Source: Listeria welshimeri serovar 6b str. SLCC5334 (GTDB lineage: Bacteria; Bacillota; Bacilli; Lactobacillales; Listeriaceae). From it: DNA of 64,000 nt. Made by a program: the position numbers and the translations under genes. Shown here in pieces: positions 16,931 to 25,295 of this stretch; the first letter of the stretch is position 1; each line of letters starts with the position of its first letter. The stretch spans positions 1,612,001 through 1,676,000 of the forward strand of contig NC_008555.1 in the NCBI RefSeq assembly GCF_000060285.1. Reading direction: 5' to 3'. The notes under the pieces were generated by a model. It was not told where the DNA came from. It saw only the letters and a list, made by a program, of their open reading frames with translations, and searched no databases.

Positions 16931-19276
16931 TTAAGTTTCTTTGTTTCTAAGTTTAGCCAACTGGTCTTTAGTAATAATAACATCTCGTGGCTTGGAACCA
17001 TTTATTCCAGAAACGATTTGATGATTTTCAAGCGATTCCATTAATCTAGCTGCTCGGTTATACCCTATCCTAAAATGTCTTTGTAATAAAGAGGTGGATG
17101 CAGCATTTTGACTTAAAACAAAATCACAAGCTTCCTCAAATAATTCATCGGTGTTTTCTTTAACAGATTCTTTTACAAGTAATTCTTGTTCTTCAAAAAT
17201 GTAATTCGCCTCGCCTTGACTGCGAACATGGGCAACAACCGCATCGATTTCTTCATCACTCACGAATGTTCCTTGTAAGCGGACTGGTTTGCTTGCACCG
17301 CTTGGTAAGAAGAGCATATCCCCTTTTCCAAGAAGTTTCTCAGCACCACTTGCATCAAGGATCGTCCTAGAATCGATTTGCGACGATACAGAGAAAGAAA
17401 CACGTGTTGGGATGTTCGCTTTAATAAGACCTGTAATAACGTCTACAGATGGTCTCTGTGTGGCTACAATCATATGAATGCCGCATGCACGAGCTTTTTG
17501 AGCAATACGACTAATAGATTCTTCTACATCATTTGGCGCAACCATCATTAAATCAGCTAATTCATCAATAACAATTAAAATATAAGGTAATTTTTCTCCA
17601 GTATGATCTGGATGACTTGCATACTCATTATATTTTTCCATGTTTCTGACTCCCGTATGACTAAAGAGTTGATAACGACGTTCCATTTCTTCCACAGCCC
17701 ATTTTAGCGCGACAGTTGCTGCTTTTGCATCAGTAATGACTGGACTTACAAGATGTGGAATACGATTATAAGGTGCTAGTTCGACCATTTTTGGATCAAT
17801 TAAAAGTAACTTCAATTGATCTGGTGTTGCTTTATACAGCAGGCTCACAAGTAATGAGTTGATGCACACGCTTTTACCTGACCCTGTTGCACCCGCAATT
17901 AAACCATGGGGCATTTTTTGCAAATCCGTAATAATGGGTGTTCCTGAAATATCTAGTCCAAGTGCCGCGGTTAGTGGTGAGGCAGAAGACTGAAAAGCTT
18001 CTGTGTTCATTAATTCAGAAAGCATAACTGGACGACTCGTTTGATTCGGAATTTCAATACCCACTGTGCTCTTTCCTGGGATTGGTGCTTCAATACGAAT
18101 ATCTTTTGCTGCTAGGCTTAGTTTAATGTCATCTGTTAAATTAGTTATTTTACTCACTTTTACGCCTTTTTCTGGTTGTACTTCAAATCTTGTAACAGCT
18201 GGTCCCTGCGTTCTATTTACAACATTTGCCTGAACATTGAAATTTTCTAATGTTTCGTCTAGCATTTCTTGTTGCATTTGTAGCCAGGAATCATCTTCAC
18301 GTTTCGATACTGGCGGATGAAGCAAACCAAATGACGGAAATTGATAGTCGGTTTGGTTATCTGCTATCACTGTTTTTTCTACTTGTTCGCTAGTTGGTTG
18401 TGAGTTATCAGTTTTTATCGTTTTTTCTGGGATGATTTCCGTTGTTTGTTCTTTTTGAAGAGCCTGTTTATCTTTTTTAACCATCATTACGTTAAATGGA
18501 ATTCTACTTTTTAGCATTTGTTCTTGCCTGTTTGTTTCTACGTGTTGTTTTTTGGCAGACGACGTTGTTGGTTGGTTTGCTTCTTCTTGAATGAGAGTAA
18601 CGCGTTTCGGTGCTTCTTCAACCGTTTCTACTTCTTCATCGACCAAAATTGGTTCTTCTGCTGCTATTTCCTCTACCCCGACTTCATCTGGATAAGTTTC
18701 TTCAATTTGTTTTTCAATTTCAGTATCAAAAGCAATGGTTTCTGCCTCAGCAAATTCAGGTGAATCAACTGGTGGGATAGTTAACTCTTCTTGTATTTCT
18801 TCCGCTTGAGAAACAGCAAATTCGAATTTACTTGGACGTTTATTGAATGCATATACCGGAGATGGCACATCAGTTGCCGCAAAAGGACGTTTACGCACTT
18901 CTTCTTTTGCGATTGGTTGCTCAGTATTTTGACGTATATTTCTCTTTGGTTGTGTCTGTGATTGTTTTGGTTGGTTTACTGGTTTATCAGGTATTAACGG
19001 GAATCGAAATTCACCTTTAGGATATTGATATACCATTTGTGTTTTCACATTTCGTTTTACTGGTTGTAGTTGTTTTTGCTTTGGCATAGTCTTAGATGGC
19101 ATTGGTCGTTCTTTTCTTATAGTACGTTCTTTTGTTTTAATTGCTGTAACGTTTGATTTCGGCGCCACTTCACTCGCGCGCTCAACTTTCTTTTCTACTT
19201 TTTTAGTAGGCGTATTTTCATATGTATCTATTTCCTCGTCCATATCGCCAAAGAAAAAATCTTTAAACCATCCCAT
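16931..19276 (-). CDS. sftA: SftA, soluble FtsK/SpoIIIE-family DNA translocase
   Basis: 781 residues. There is no membrane segment at the N-terminus; instead a long low-complexity linker rich in K, Q, E and P covers residues ~10-330. This distinguishes it from membrane-bound SpoIIIE/FtsK. The motor follows: Walker A AGATGSGKSVCIN near 460, Walker B ILIVIDELADL near 570, ATQRPSVDVITG near 608. A C-terminal gamma-type winged helix (LLQRHFRIGYNRAARLM, near 735) reads KOPS/SRS-like sites. It moves chromosome ends through the closing septum. GGGTGA lies 6 bases before the ATG. An overlapping ATG four bases earlier is out of frame and stops after five codons. The position between ytpR and murC is as in Bacillus. 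Confidence 0.93.
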   Translation of the reverse strand: MGWFKDFFFGDMDEEIDTYENTPTKKVEKKVERASEVAPKSNVTAIKTKERTIRKERPMPSKTMPKQKQLQPVKRNVKTQMVYQYPKGEFRFPLIPDKPVNQPKQSQTQPKRNIRQNTEQPIAKEEVRKRPFAATDVPSPVYAFNKRPSKFEFAVSQAEEIQEELTIPPVDSPEFAEAETIAFDTEIEKQIEETYPDEVGVEEIAAEEPILVDEEVETVEEAPKRVTLIQEEANQPTTSSAKKQHVETNRQEQMLKSRIPFNVMMVKKDKQALQKEQTTEIIPEKTIKTDNSQPTSEQVEKTVIADNQTDYQFPSFGLLHPPVSKREDDSWLQMQQEMLDETLENFNVQANVVNRTQGPAVTRFEVQPEKGVKVSKITNLTDDIKLSLAAKDIRIEAPIPGKSTVGIEIPNQTSRPVMLSELMNTEAFQSSASPLTAALGLDISGTPIITDLQKMPHGLIAGATGSGKSVCINSLLVSLLYKATPDQLKLLLIDPKMVELAPYNRIPHLVSPVITDAKAATVALKWAVEEMERRYQLFSHTGVRNMEKYNEYASHPDHTGEKLPYILIVIDELADLMMVAPNDVEESISRIAQKARACGIHMIVATQRPSVDVITGLIKANIPTRVSFSVSSQIDSRTILDASGAEKLLGKGDMLFLPSGASKPVRLQGTFVSDEEIDAVVAHVRSQGEANYIFEEQELLVKESVKENTDELFEEACDFVLSQNAASTSLLQRHFRIGYNRAARLMESLENHQIVSGINGSKPRDVIITKDQLAKLRNKET

Positions 19277-19451
19277 TCATTATCACCCTACAATTTAATT
19301 TTCTTGTTTGATTTTAACAGACAAAAACAAAATAATCTATGACAAAATTGTGAAATCGTCATTTTTTGAGTCATATTCGTTATAATACCTTGATATTACT
19401 GCATTCAAACCTAATATAAGTTTTTATTATACCCTCAAAATTATTCATTTT

Positions 19452-19493
19452 TTGTACAATTTTATATTAAATTGTGTACAATTGACAATATAT
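19452..19493 (-). promoter_or_regulatory. Probable sftA promoter overlapped by inverted repeats
   Basis: On the minus strand TTGTCA (19483-19488), a 16-base spacer and TATAAA (19461-19466) form a plausible promoter. The arms TTGTACAATTT and AAATTGTGTACAA (19452-19481) and the palindrome ACAATATATTGT (near 19486-19497) overlap it and could be an operator. The rest of the 309-base gap holds only the ytpR terminator. Confidence 0.45.
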
Positions 19494-19538
19494 TGTTCTA
19501 CTATATAGGAAGTTTCACAATCTATAATAAATTGCAAT

Positions 19539-19567
19539 AAAAAAACGCCTGAAATAGCATCAGGCGC
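19539..19567 (-). terminator. ytpR terminator
   Basis: CGCCTGA...TTCAGGCG followed by TTTTTTT on the minus strand, after the ytpR stop. Confidence 0.85.
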
Positions 19568-19585
19568 TAAAAAATAATCATTTAT

Positions 19586-20203
19586 TTAAAAATTAACCGA
19601 AAATTCTTCTCCAGGTGTAGCAGTATTTTCTAAAACCAAAATTCCTTTTTCAGTAGGTGCATTAGGAATTGCAAGTTCACGCGCTGCACATACCATACCA
19701 AACGAATCTTCTCCTCGTAAATTAGATGGTTTAATGATCAAACCACTTGGCATCACTGCACCAATTTTCGCTACAACAACTTTTTGTCCTGCCTCAATAT
19801 TCGGGGCACCACAGACAATTTGCAATACTTCTTCTCCTACATTAATCTGACATACATTTAGTTTATCAGCATTAGGATGTTTCTCTTTTGACTCCACATA
19901 CCCCACTACAAATTTAGGAGATAAATCAGCAACAATTTCAGGTTCGAATCCAGCTTTTTCGATAACTTGATTCATTAACGCAACTAATTCTTCCGTCAAT
20001 TCCACCTTACCATTCGCAGTAATATCAAAGTATTTTGAGCTGTTAAAAATATTGTATCCAGCTACTTCTTTTGTTTCACGATCAAAAATCCGAGCAACAT
20101 CAGAACGGCGCTCCCATTCGCGATTTAAAAAAGTAACCTCACCTGTTTCAATTAGCAGAGTGTCCCCTACCCCTTTTTCATTATAAAATGCGTTTACTAT
20201 CAC
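19586..20203 (-). CDS. ytpR: YtpR, PheT-like tRNA-binding domain protein
   Basis: 205 residues. An N-terminal DUF4479-like part (1-90) is followed by an OB-fold tRNA-binding domain (~95-200) like that of the PheRS beta subunit and Trbp111. VVGYVESKEKHPNADKLNVC near 104, QIVCGAPNIEAGQKVVVA and MVCAARELAI are the typical conserved stretches. It probably binds tRNA or another nucleic acid; a specific role is not established. Start is GTG with AAAGGAGT upstream. It lies 5 bases after ytpQ and ends the ytpP-ytpQ-ytpR operon. Confidence 0.9.
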   Translation of the reverse strand: MIVNAFYNEKGVGDTLLIETGEVTFLNREWERRSDVARIFDRETKEVAGYNIFNSSKYFDITANGKVELTEELVALMNQVIEKAGFEPEIVADLSPKFVVGYVESKEKHPNADKLNVCQINVGEEVLQIVCGAPNIEAGQKVVVAKIGAVMPSGLIIKPSNLRGEDSFGMVCAARELAIPNAPTEKGILVLENTATPGEEFSVNF

Positions 20204-20208
20204 GTCTT

Positions 20209-21009
20209 CTACTCCTTTAATCTGTTTTTTGCCATTATAAATATCGGTTCAAGTTTACCATTATTATAGACAAATGGCAAAGAGGTAATCGGTACAAGCC
20301 CGTCTGCGAAGAAATCCATTGTCATATGAGCCAAAACATCATAACCTGTATTATCTTGAATATCTCCAATAATTAAAACATCTTGATGCGGTACAGCCAA
20401 CACCATTTCGCCTGTTAATTTCTCGCGCATATCACGAAGAAAATTGACATTTAACAAACGACTAGCATCATAACCATCATTTGTGCGAACAAAATAAAAA
20501 TCATTTCCATTAACCGAATCTTTTTTTAACGGAATATCTAACTTGGCTAGATTTTGAAAAGCGAATTCTCTTATTTGTTCTCGCGTTATATTTTCTTTTT
20601 CAAGCATACTTTCTTCGATAAACCGATAAGATTTACCTAAGTCAAACGCATAGAAGATTTTTGTTTCCGCAGTATGTTCATCCGCCAATAATCTTTCACC
20701 AGTTTTCGTTTCAACGGGAAATGAGGTCGCGCGCACTACTGGGTAAATATTTGATTGATTATTCCGAAGTTCCACCTTACCAGATGCAGCTTGAAAACCT
20801 TCTTCTACATAATAGATAATTTTTTCAATTGCCTCATCGCCATCATTTTCATAGTTTGCGATAATCTGCGGAATAGTTAATGTCACCTTTTTCCCATCTT
20901 GCGTAATTGAAAGCGTATCATTATCTCGGTTATACGCAAATTGACGATTCGGCGCCTTTAATTCTTTTTCTAGTCGTTCTTTCATTTTTAGCGTTGTCAT
21001 TTTCGCCAT
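20209..21009 (-). CDS. ytpQ: YtpQ, UPF0354 / DUF1444 protein
   Basis: 266 residues from ATG 21009 ([17 protein letters not shown]), chosen because GGGGAGG lies 5 bases upstream; a reading 6 codons longer is possible. The DUF1444 family is recognised by the middle and C-terminal parts ([29 protein letters not shown]). No catalytic residues are known. It is soluble and cytoplasmic, and is always found between thioredoxin-like ytpP and ytpR in Bacillus and Listeria. Confidence 0.88.
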   Translation of the reverse strand: MAKMTTLKMKERLEKELKAPNRQFAYNRDNDTLSITQDGKKVTLTIPQIIANYENDGDEAIEKIIYYVEEGFQAASGKVELRNNQSNIYPVVRATSFPVETKTGERLLADEHTAETKIFYAFDLGKSYRFIEESMLEKENITREQIREFAFQNLAKLDIPLKKDSVNGNDFYFVRTNDGYDASRLLNVNFLRDMREKLTGEMVLAVPHQDVLIIGDIQDNTGYDVLAHMTMDFFADGLVPITSLPFVYNNGKLEPIFIMAKNRLKE

Positions 21010-21042
21010 AAGCGCCTCCCCTTCCATAAAACAGCTACTTTT

Positions 21043-21354
21043 TTAAATAGCAGCTAAAAAATCATTAATTTCTTCTTTTGTTTTTCTATCTTTGCTCACA
21101 AAACGACCTACTTCTTCCCCATCCTCAAACACAAGAAAACTAGGAATTCCAAAAATAGCTAAATCCGCACATAAATCAATAAACTCATCACGATCAACAT
21201 GATAAAAGGTGAAATCCTCATTTTCAGCCTCGATTTCAGGCATAACCGGTTCAATATATTTACAATCTCCACACCAATCTGCACTAAACATAAAAACAGA
21301 TTTACCTTCAGATTTAATAACGTCAAATTGTTCTACAGATTCCAAATTTTTCAT
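21043..21354 (-). CDS. ytpP: YtpP, thioredoxin-like protein
   Basis: 103 residues from ATG 21354 with AGGAG 9 bases upstream; an upstream GTG is only 3 bases from the ribosome site and less likely. The thioredoxin fold is clear. The active site is WCGDC (near residue 26) instead of the usual WCGPC, and the cis-proline is in GIPSFLVF. The Asp in the CXXC makes it an atypical thioredoxin, possibly with changed redox potential or partners. First gene of ytpP-ytpQ-ytpR. Confidence 0.9.
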   Translation of the reverse strand: MKNLESVEQFDVIKSEGKSVFMFSADWCGDCKYIEPVMPEIEAENEDFTFYHVDRDEFIDLCADLAIFGIPSFLVFEDGEEVGRFVSKDRKTKEEINDFLAAI

Positions 21355-21430
21355 TTTCACATGCTCCTTCTTCTTTCATTCTAGTTAAATCCTAACGGTT
21401 AGTGGCACGTTCGTCCAGAATAACGCTCAA

Positions 21431-21468
21431 GAAAAAAGCCCGGCTCCATTGAAGAGCCAAACTTTTTC
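21431..21468 (-). terminator. Terminator after the M42 aminopeptidase operon
   Basis: TTTGGCTCTTC-AATG-GAGCCGGGC followed by TTTTTTC on the minus strand; the hairpin starts inside the end of the 72-residue gene region. Confidence 0.75.
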
Positions 21469-21685
21469 ACCGTATTTTAGAACGTGCTTTTTTCTTTTCT
21501 AAATAATCGTTAATAAAAGCAGCTATTAATGTAATAATCCCCGCTACAAGAGTCGTGATAATCCAGCCAAGTTCCGAATTTCGAAAATACGAAATCCCTA
21601 CAGCATAGCCTATTAAAAATAATAAACTCGACACTAAAAGCAAGATCCCAACAATCCAAACTGGTTTACCAATTATTTTACGCAT
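21467..21685 (-). CDS. Small two-TM membrane protein
   Basis: 72 residues, not recognised as a named family. Two hydrophobic segments (about 8-29, [20 protein letters not shown], and 38-58, [19 protein letters not shown]) are followed by a basic tail [11 protein letters not shown]. It overlaps the end of the M42 peptidase gene by 8 bases (ATGCGTAA) and lacks a clear ribosome site of its own, so it is probably made by translational coupling. Conserved coupling may mean a linked role, but none can be named. Confidence 0.75.
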   Translation of the reverse strand: MRKIIGKPVWIVGILLLVSSLLFLIGYAVGISYFRNSELGWIITTLVAGIITLIAAFINDYLEKKKARSKIR

Positions 21686-22751
21686 TGTTTTTTATTGTTT
21701 CAAAAGTCGTTTTGTCCAAACCACGAATAAGCGTTGTAATCATTTCCTTCGCAGCCGCATAATCATCTACGTGTAAAATCGAGTTAGATGAGTGAATATA
21801 TCGAGCTGGTACACCAATAACCGCACTCGGTATACCACTTAGCGAGGTATGAACTTTACCAGCATCCGTCCCACCAGGCGAAACAAAATATTGGTATGGA
21901 ATTTTATTTGTTTCAGCTGTGTCTAGTAAAAATTCACGCATACCACGGTGCATAATCATTGTTCGATCAAAGATACGCAATAAAAACCCTTGTCCAATTT
22001 GACCGAATTGGGATTTATTTCCCGTTGTATCATTAGCCGGACTCGCATCAAGCGCAAAAAACAGATCCGGTTTGATCATATTCGCACTCACACCAGCCCC
22101 GCGCAATCCAACTTCCTCTTGCACGTTCGCTCCAGCAAAAAGTGTATTTGGTAATGGCTCGCCCTTCAATTCTTTCATCAGTTCAATGGCAAGCCCGACA
22201 CCATAACGATTATCCCATGCTTTTGCCATAATTTTCTTTGGATTCGCAAGTGGTGTAAATTCTGCTACAGGAACGATAAATTGCCCTGGTTTAATACCAA
22301 TTTTTTCCGCATCCGCTTTATCATCTGCACCGATATCAATAAGCAAGTTTTTCGGATCGGTCGGTTTACTGCGTTCCGCTTCTGATAATAGGTGCGGCGG
22401 AACTGAAGCAACTACACCAATTACCGGACCATTCGGCGCCATGATTTGTACTCGCTGTGCTTGTAAAACTTGTGGATTCCATCCGCCAATCGTTTGAAAA
22501 CGAAGCAGACCGTTATCTGTAATTTGCGTAACCATAAAACCAACTTCATCCATATGAGCCGCAACGAGTACCCGCGGACCATCAGTCGCTCCATGACGCA
22601 CACCAAAAATACCACCTAAGCCATCTTGAATAATTTCATCGGAAACAGGTTCAAGCTCTTTTCGCATGAATGCACGAATTCTATGTTCATCACCTGAAGT
22701 TCCTTGAAGTTCCGTTAATTCTTTAAACATTGCTAGCGTTTCTTTTTCCAT
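21678..22751 (-). CDS. M42-family glutamyl/leucyl aminopeptidase (YtoP-like)
   Basis: 357 residues of the M42 TET-aminopeptidase family. The first metal ligand is in [10 protein letters not shown] (near 61-69), AWDNRYGVG carries the bridging Asp (near 184), [11 protein letters not shown] holds the catalytic Glu pair (near 213), DASPAND follows near 236 and the last His is in [10 protein letters not shown] near 325. It trims peptides in the cytoplasm as a large tetrahedral oligomer. GAGATG is a weak ribosome site 7 bases before ATG. The downstream small membrane gene overlaps it. Confidence 0.93.
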   Translation of the reverse strand: MEKETLAMFKELTELQGTSGDEHRIRAFMRKELEPVSDEIIQDGLGGIFGVRHGATDGPRVLVAAHMDEVGFMVTQITDNGLLRFQTIGGWNPQVLQAQRVQIMAPNGPVIGVVASVPPHLLSEAERSKPTDPKNLLIDIGADDKADAEKIGIKPGQFIVPVAEFTPLANPKKIMAKAWDNRYGVGLAIELMKELKGEPLPNTLFAGANVQEEVGLRGAGVSANMIKPDLFFALDASPANDTTGNKSQFGQIGQGFLLRIFDRTMIMHRGMREFLLDTAETNKIPYQYFVSPGGTDAGKVHTSLSGIPSAVIGVPARYIHSSNSILHVDDYAAAKEMITTLIRGLDKTTFETIKNNA

Positions 22752-22960
22752 TAATAATCATCTCTTTTCGTCTGAAATCTCTTTTATTATAGCAAATAAT
22801 ATCCATCCGCGCTCGCTTCGCTCTTCCTTTTTATCGAAAGCGTGTTCAAAAATCCTTTTATAATCAAAAATTTGTAGTATAATGATTAAAAGAGATGTTC
22901 GTAGTAACTTTTACTAAGGCATTTTTTAAAAAGAATAGCAAACACTAGGGAGGAAAAGCG

Positions 22961-23272
22961 ATGAACTGGAAAGCTTTCATTGCAGGCGTTGGAGCAGGAG
23001 CAGCGGCTGGACACCTTGTTTATCATTATTTACTTAGCGATAAAACAATTTCTGGAGACGTCATCTTAGAAAGAGTAAAAGATGCCTTCAAACAAGAAGG
23101 ACCAATTGAAGGGTCATGGATTCAATTAAAAAAACAACATTACAAAAAATTTGCGATTGACACTTTTGTCTATCACGGTGGCATCACTTGCATTCGTGAA
23201 GGTGAGAAAAAACAATTCGAATTTATCGCAGACGCTAACACAGGAACAATTATTGATGTTTATTTAGCATAA
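22961..23272 (+). CDS. PepSY-domain small exported protein (YtzB-like)
   Basis: 103 residues. An N-terminal hydrophobic, Gly/Ala-rich segment (MNWKAFIAGVGAGAAAGHL) can anchor or export it. The rest has the PepSY-like pattern DVILERVKDAFKQEGPIEG ... FIADANTGTIIDVYLA. The family resembles Bacillus YtzB; its function is unknown, though PepSY domains often inhibit or modulate peptidases. AGGGAGGAAAAGCG precedes the ATG. It is divergent from the M42 operon and has its own hairpin terminators. Confidence 0.8.
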   Translation: MNWKAFIAGVGAGAAAGHLVYHYLLSDKTISGDVILERVKDAFKQEGPIEGSWIQLKKQHYKKFAIDTFVYHGGITCIREGEKKQFEFIADANTGTIIDVYLA

Positions 23273-23277
23273 AAAAT

Positions 23278-23307
23278 TAAAACGACTCCTAATTTTAGGG
23301 GTCGTTT
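23278..23307 (+). terminator. Terminator after the PepSY protein
   Basis: AACGACTCCTAA pairs with TTAGGGGTCGTTT, 6 bases after the stop. Confidence 0.75.
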
Positions 23308-23308
23308 C

Positions 23309-23352
23309 TATTTGCGCCAAAATAAGACTTAATCATATTTTGGCGCAAATTT
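23309..23352. terminator. Bidirectional hairpin between convergent genes
   Basis: TTTGCGCCAAAAT pairs perfectly with ATTTTGGCGCAAA, flanked by TTTTT. It ends exactly at the stop of the CsoR-like gene and probably terminates it. Confidence 0.75.
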
Positions 23353-23601
23353 TTATCGTATAAAACTATCAATTTTCTTTTTAATAACTGTTTCGTCTAA
23401 TTCGCCTTGCTCGATTAATTCCTTCATTTGTTCTGTGTAAATTAATTTCGCTGCTGCATCCATGGCTTTTTTGACTGCGGCAATTTGCTGCATAATCGTT
23501 TCTAAATCGCGTTCATCTTCTGTCATATTTTTTATCGAGCGTACATGGCCTTCTATTTTTGCAAATCTTGTTACTAACGCTTTCTTTTGTCCGTTATCCA
23601 T
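23353..23601 (-). CDS. CsoR/FrmR-family (DUF156) regulator without cysteines
   Basis: 82 residues, all-helical, with the family pattern TRFAKIEGHVRSIKNM ... IMQQIAAVKKAMDAAAKLI. Members use a cysteine at the start of helix 2 plus a His-Cys or a second Cys to sense copper, nickel, formaldehyde or persulfide. Here the whole protein has no cysteine, and the only histidine is H19 in the first helix. Asp takes the place of the first ligand (ERDLETI) and the second-helix ligands are replaced by YTEQM. It either senses something else or works constitutively. AAGGGGG lies 5 bases before ATG. No metal exporter is adjacent. Confidence 0.8.
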   Translation of the reverse strand: MDNGQKKALVTRFAKIEGHVRSIKNMTEDERDLETIMQQIAAVKKAMDAAAKLIYTEQMKELIEQGELDETVIKKKIDSFIR

Positions 23602-23638
23602 ATATACCCCCTTATAGTATACCGTTATATAACCCCCT
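23601..23638 (-). promoter_or_regulatory. C-tract direct repeats upstream of the CsoR-like gene
   Basis: TATATACCCCCT (23601-23612) and TATATAACCCCCT (23626-23638) are repeated 26 bases apart. CsoR-family operators typically contain G/C tracts with AT-rich flanks, so this may be an autoregulatory site. One copy also serves as the ribosome site, so it could have another reason. Confidence 0.4.
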
Positions 23639-23710
23639 GCCCTGGTTGCTTTTTTGGCTCTAATAAATACTTTACAATCTATATAATAACATAAAATATA
23701 AATACCCTCA

Positions 23711-23737
23711 AAAAAAGAAGTGAAATATCACTTCTTA
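23711..23737 (-). terminator. Terminator of the YtnP-like gene
   Basis: AAGAAGTG-ATATTT-CACTTCTT followed by TTTTTG on the minus strand, overlapping the stop codon. Confidence 0.75.
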
Positions 23738-24583
23738 ATTTCGATGTTCTATTTTCAATTCAGATTCAATTTCCCCGTTTTCGGCGATCTTAACTGCGCG
23801 AAATCTGGCGTCATGATAAGATAAAAACCAATAATTTTTTCCGAATGTTTGTTTAAAAATTGCTTGTTTTGCGGAGATAGAAGTCATTGGATAATCATCA
23901 TACGCAGTTACCCATAAAACATTTTGGTGAGCAAATGTCGGAAAAATGTCTGCCATGTGAATCGCTTTTTCATCGTTGGAGTCAAACCAAACAACCGAAT
24001 GCCCAGCACTATGTCCACCCGTATGTGTCATTTTAACTGCATCACTAAATTGCTTTTCTACTGAAAAAGTGCGAACTTGCCCTTCTATCGCTTGCCAATT
24101 TTCTTGCCAATAAGTTGCTTTTGAACGGATGTTCGGATGTCGCATTTCATCCCATTCGATTTCAGAAGTCCATATTTCCGCATTCGGAAAAATAGAGTAA
24201 TACCCCTCTTTCGAAACGCCTGTTAAACCTAATACATGATCAAAATGCAAATGCGTCATTAGAACATAGTCAATATCTTCTGGCGCAACACCTAGTTCAG
24301 CTAAATTTTCTAATACATATGACTCTTCTGTCACGCCATAGTTACGTTTTTGTTTATCTGTAAGACGATTGTTCCCTAGCCCGCTATCAATGAGATAATT
24401 TTTCCCTAGGTATTTAAAAAACATTGGATCTGTAACGTTGGCTAATTGATTTTTTTCATTCGCTGGATATTTTTTTGTCCATAAAGGTTTGGGTACAACA
24501 CCGAACATCGCCCCACCATCAAAATGAGTATATCCTCCTCGTAACCAATATATTTTTATTTCTCCTATTTGAATTGAATCCAC
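23735..24583 (-). CDS. Metallo-beta-lactamase-fold lactonase (YtnP-like)
   Basis: 282 residues. The zinc motif HXHXDH is in MTHLHFDHVLGL (near 112). Further ligands are His in HTGGHSAGHSVVW (near 190), Asp in HMADIFP (near 212) and the C-terminal His in LSYHDARFRA. Length and layout match YtnP and AiiA-like lactonases that open acyl-homoserine lactones, but the true substrate in this organism is unknown. Start GTG with GGAGG 8 bases upstream. Its upstream neighbour trmB has a separate terminator. Confidence 0.85.
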   Translation of the reverse strand: MDSIQIGEIKIYWLRGGYTHFDGGAMFGVVPKPLWTKKYPANEKNQLANVTDPMFFKYLGKNYLIDSGLGNNRLTDKQKRNYGVTEESYVLENLAELGVAPEDIDYVLMTHLHFDHVLGLTGVSKEGYYSIFPNAEIWTSEIEWDEMRHPNIRSKATYWQENWQAIEGQVRTFSVEKQFSDAVKMTHTGGHSAGHSVVWFDSNDEKAIHMADIFPTFAHQNVLWVTAYDDYPMTSISAKQAIFKQTFGKNYWFLSYHDARFRAVKIAENGEIESELKIEHRN

Positions 24584-24605
24584 TTGTAACGCCTCCAGTT
24601 AAAAA

Positions 24606-24640
24606 TAAAAACCAGATGCAGCAATTGCACCTGGTTTATC
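24606..24640 (-). terminator. trmB terminator
   Basis: ACCAGGTGCA-ATTGC-TGCATCTGGT followed by TTTTTA on the minus strand, just after the stop. Confidence 0.85.
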
Positions 24641-24644
24641 CTAT

Positions 24645-25289
24645 TTAATTTCTATCAAATTTTGCTTCAAGACGATAGATTGGGAATCCTTTAGCTGAAA
24701 ATTTTTCTTCGTATTCAGTTTTAATATTTCCTTCGTAATCACTATTATGCAAATCAAGCGAAACAAAAGTTAGTAACATATTATATTCTGAAAAAGCTAC
24801 TAACGAATATTCGAACAAACTACGATTATCGGTTTTGAAATGAATCTCCCCTGCTTTTGGCAGTAATCGCTCATAAATAGTTAAGAAAGTCGGATTAGTT
24901 AATCTACGTTTCGTATGACGTTTTTTCGGCCAAGGATCAGAGAAATTTAAATAAATTTGTGCTATTTCTCCTTTTTCAAAGCATTCTTCAAGTAATTTGG
25001 CATCTCTAGCTACAAGGCGCAAATTAGGAACATCTGCTTCTATTGCTTTATCAAGCGCTGAAACTAAGACACTTTCAATCATTTCGATACCAATATAATT
25101 AATTTCTGGATTTGCTTTGGCCATGCCACTAATGAATTGACCTTTGCCCGATCCGATTTCGATATGAATTGGGTTATTATTTCCGAACACCTCTTGCCAG
25201 CGTCCTTTAAAATCTTCTGGGTTTTTAATGTAAATCGCTGGAAATTCTTCCAAGCGATCTTTTGCCCAAGGTTTATGTTTTACACGCAT
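24645..25289 (-). CDS. trmB: tRNA (guanine-N7-)-methyltransferase
   Basis: 214 residues. The SAM-binding motif is [17 protein letters not shown] (near 42-58), and INYIGIEM is the acidic end of motif [19 protein letters not shown] (near 118) is the TrmB signature. The GHFP-like RNA-contact region follows, and the C-terminus [19 protein letters not shown] is typical. It makes m7G46 in the variable loop of tRNA. GAGGTGT precedes ATG, and it starts 6 bases after the ytmP-like kinase gene. Confidence 0.96.
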   Translation of the reverse strand: MRVKHKPWAKDRLEEFPAIYIKNPEDFKGRWQEVFGNNNPIHIEIGSGKGQFISGMAKANPEINYIGIEMIESVLVSALDKAIEADVPNLRLVARDAKLLEECFEKGEIAQIYLNFSDPWPKKRHTKRRLTNPTFLTIYERLLPKAGEIHFKTDNRSLFEYSLVAFSEYNMLLTFVSLDLHNSDYEGNIKTEYEEKFSAKGFPIYRLEAKFDRN

Positions 25290-25295
25290 CTTTCG

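Noticed and set aside
22801-22830. GC-rich CGCTCGCTTCGCTC stretch upstream of the PepSY gene, considered as a regulatory repeat
   Set aside because: It occurs once, has no clear dyad or second copy, and may simply be untranscribed spacer.
23278-23352. Two hairpins close together, considered as a repeat or CRISPR-like element
   Set aside because: The hairpins differ in sequence and each lies at the end of a convergent gene; they are two terminators. No CRISPR-like repeat-spacer array was seen anywhere in the window.
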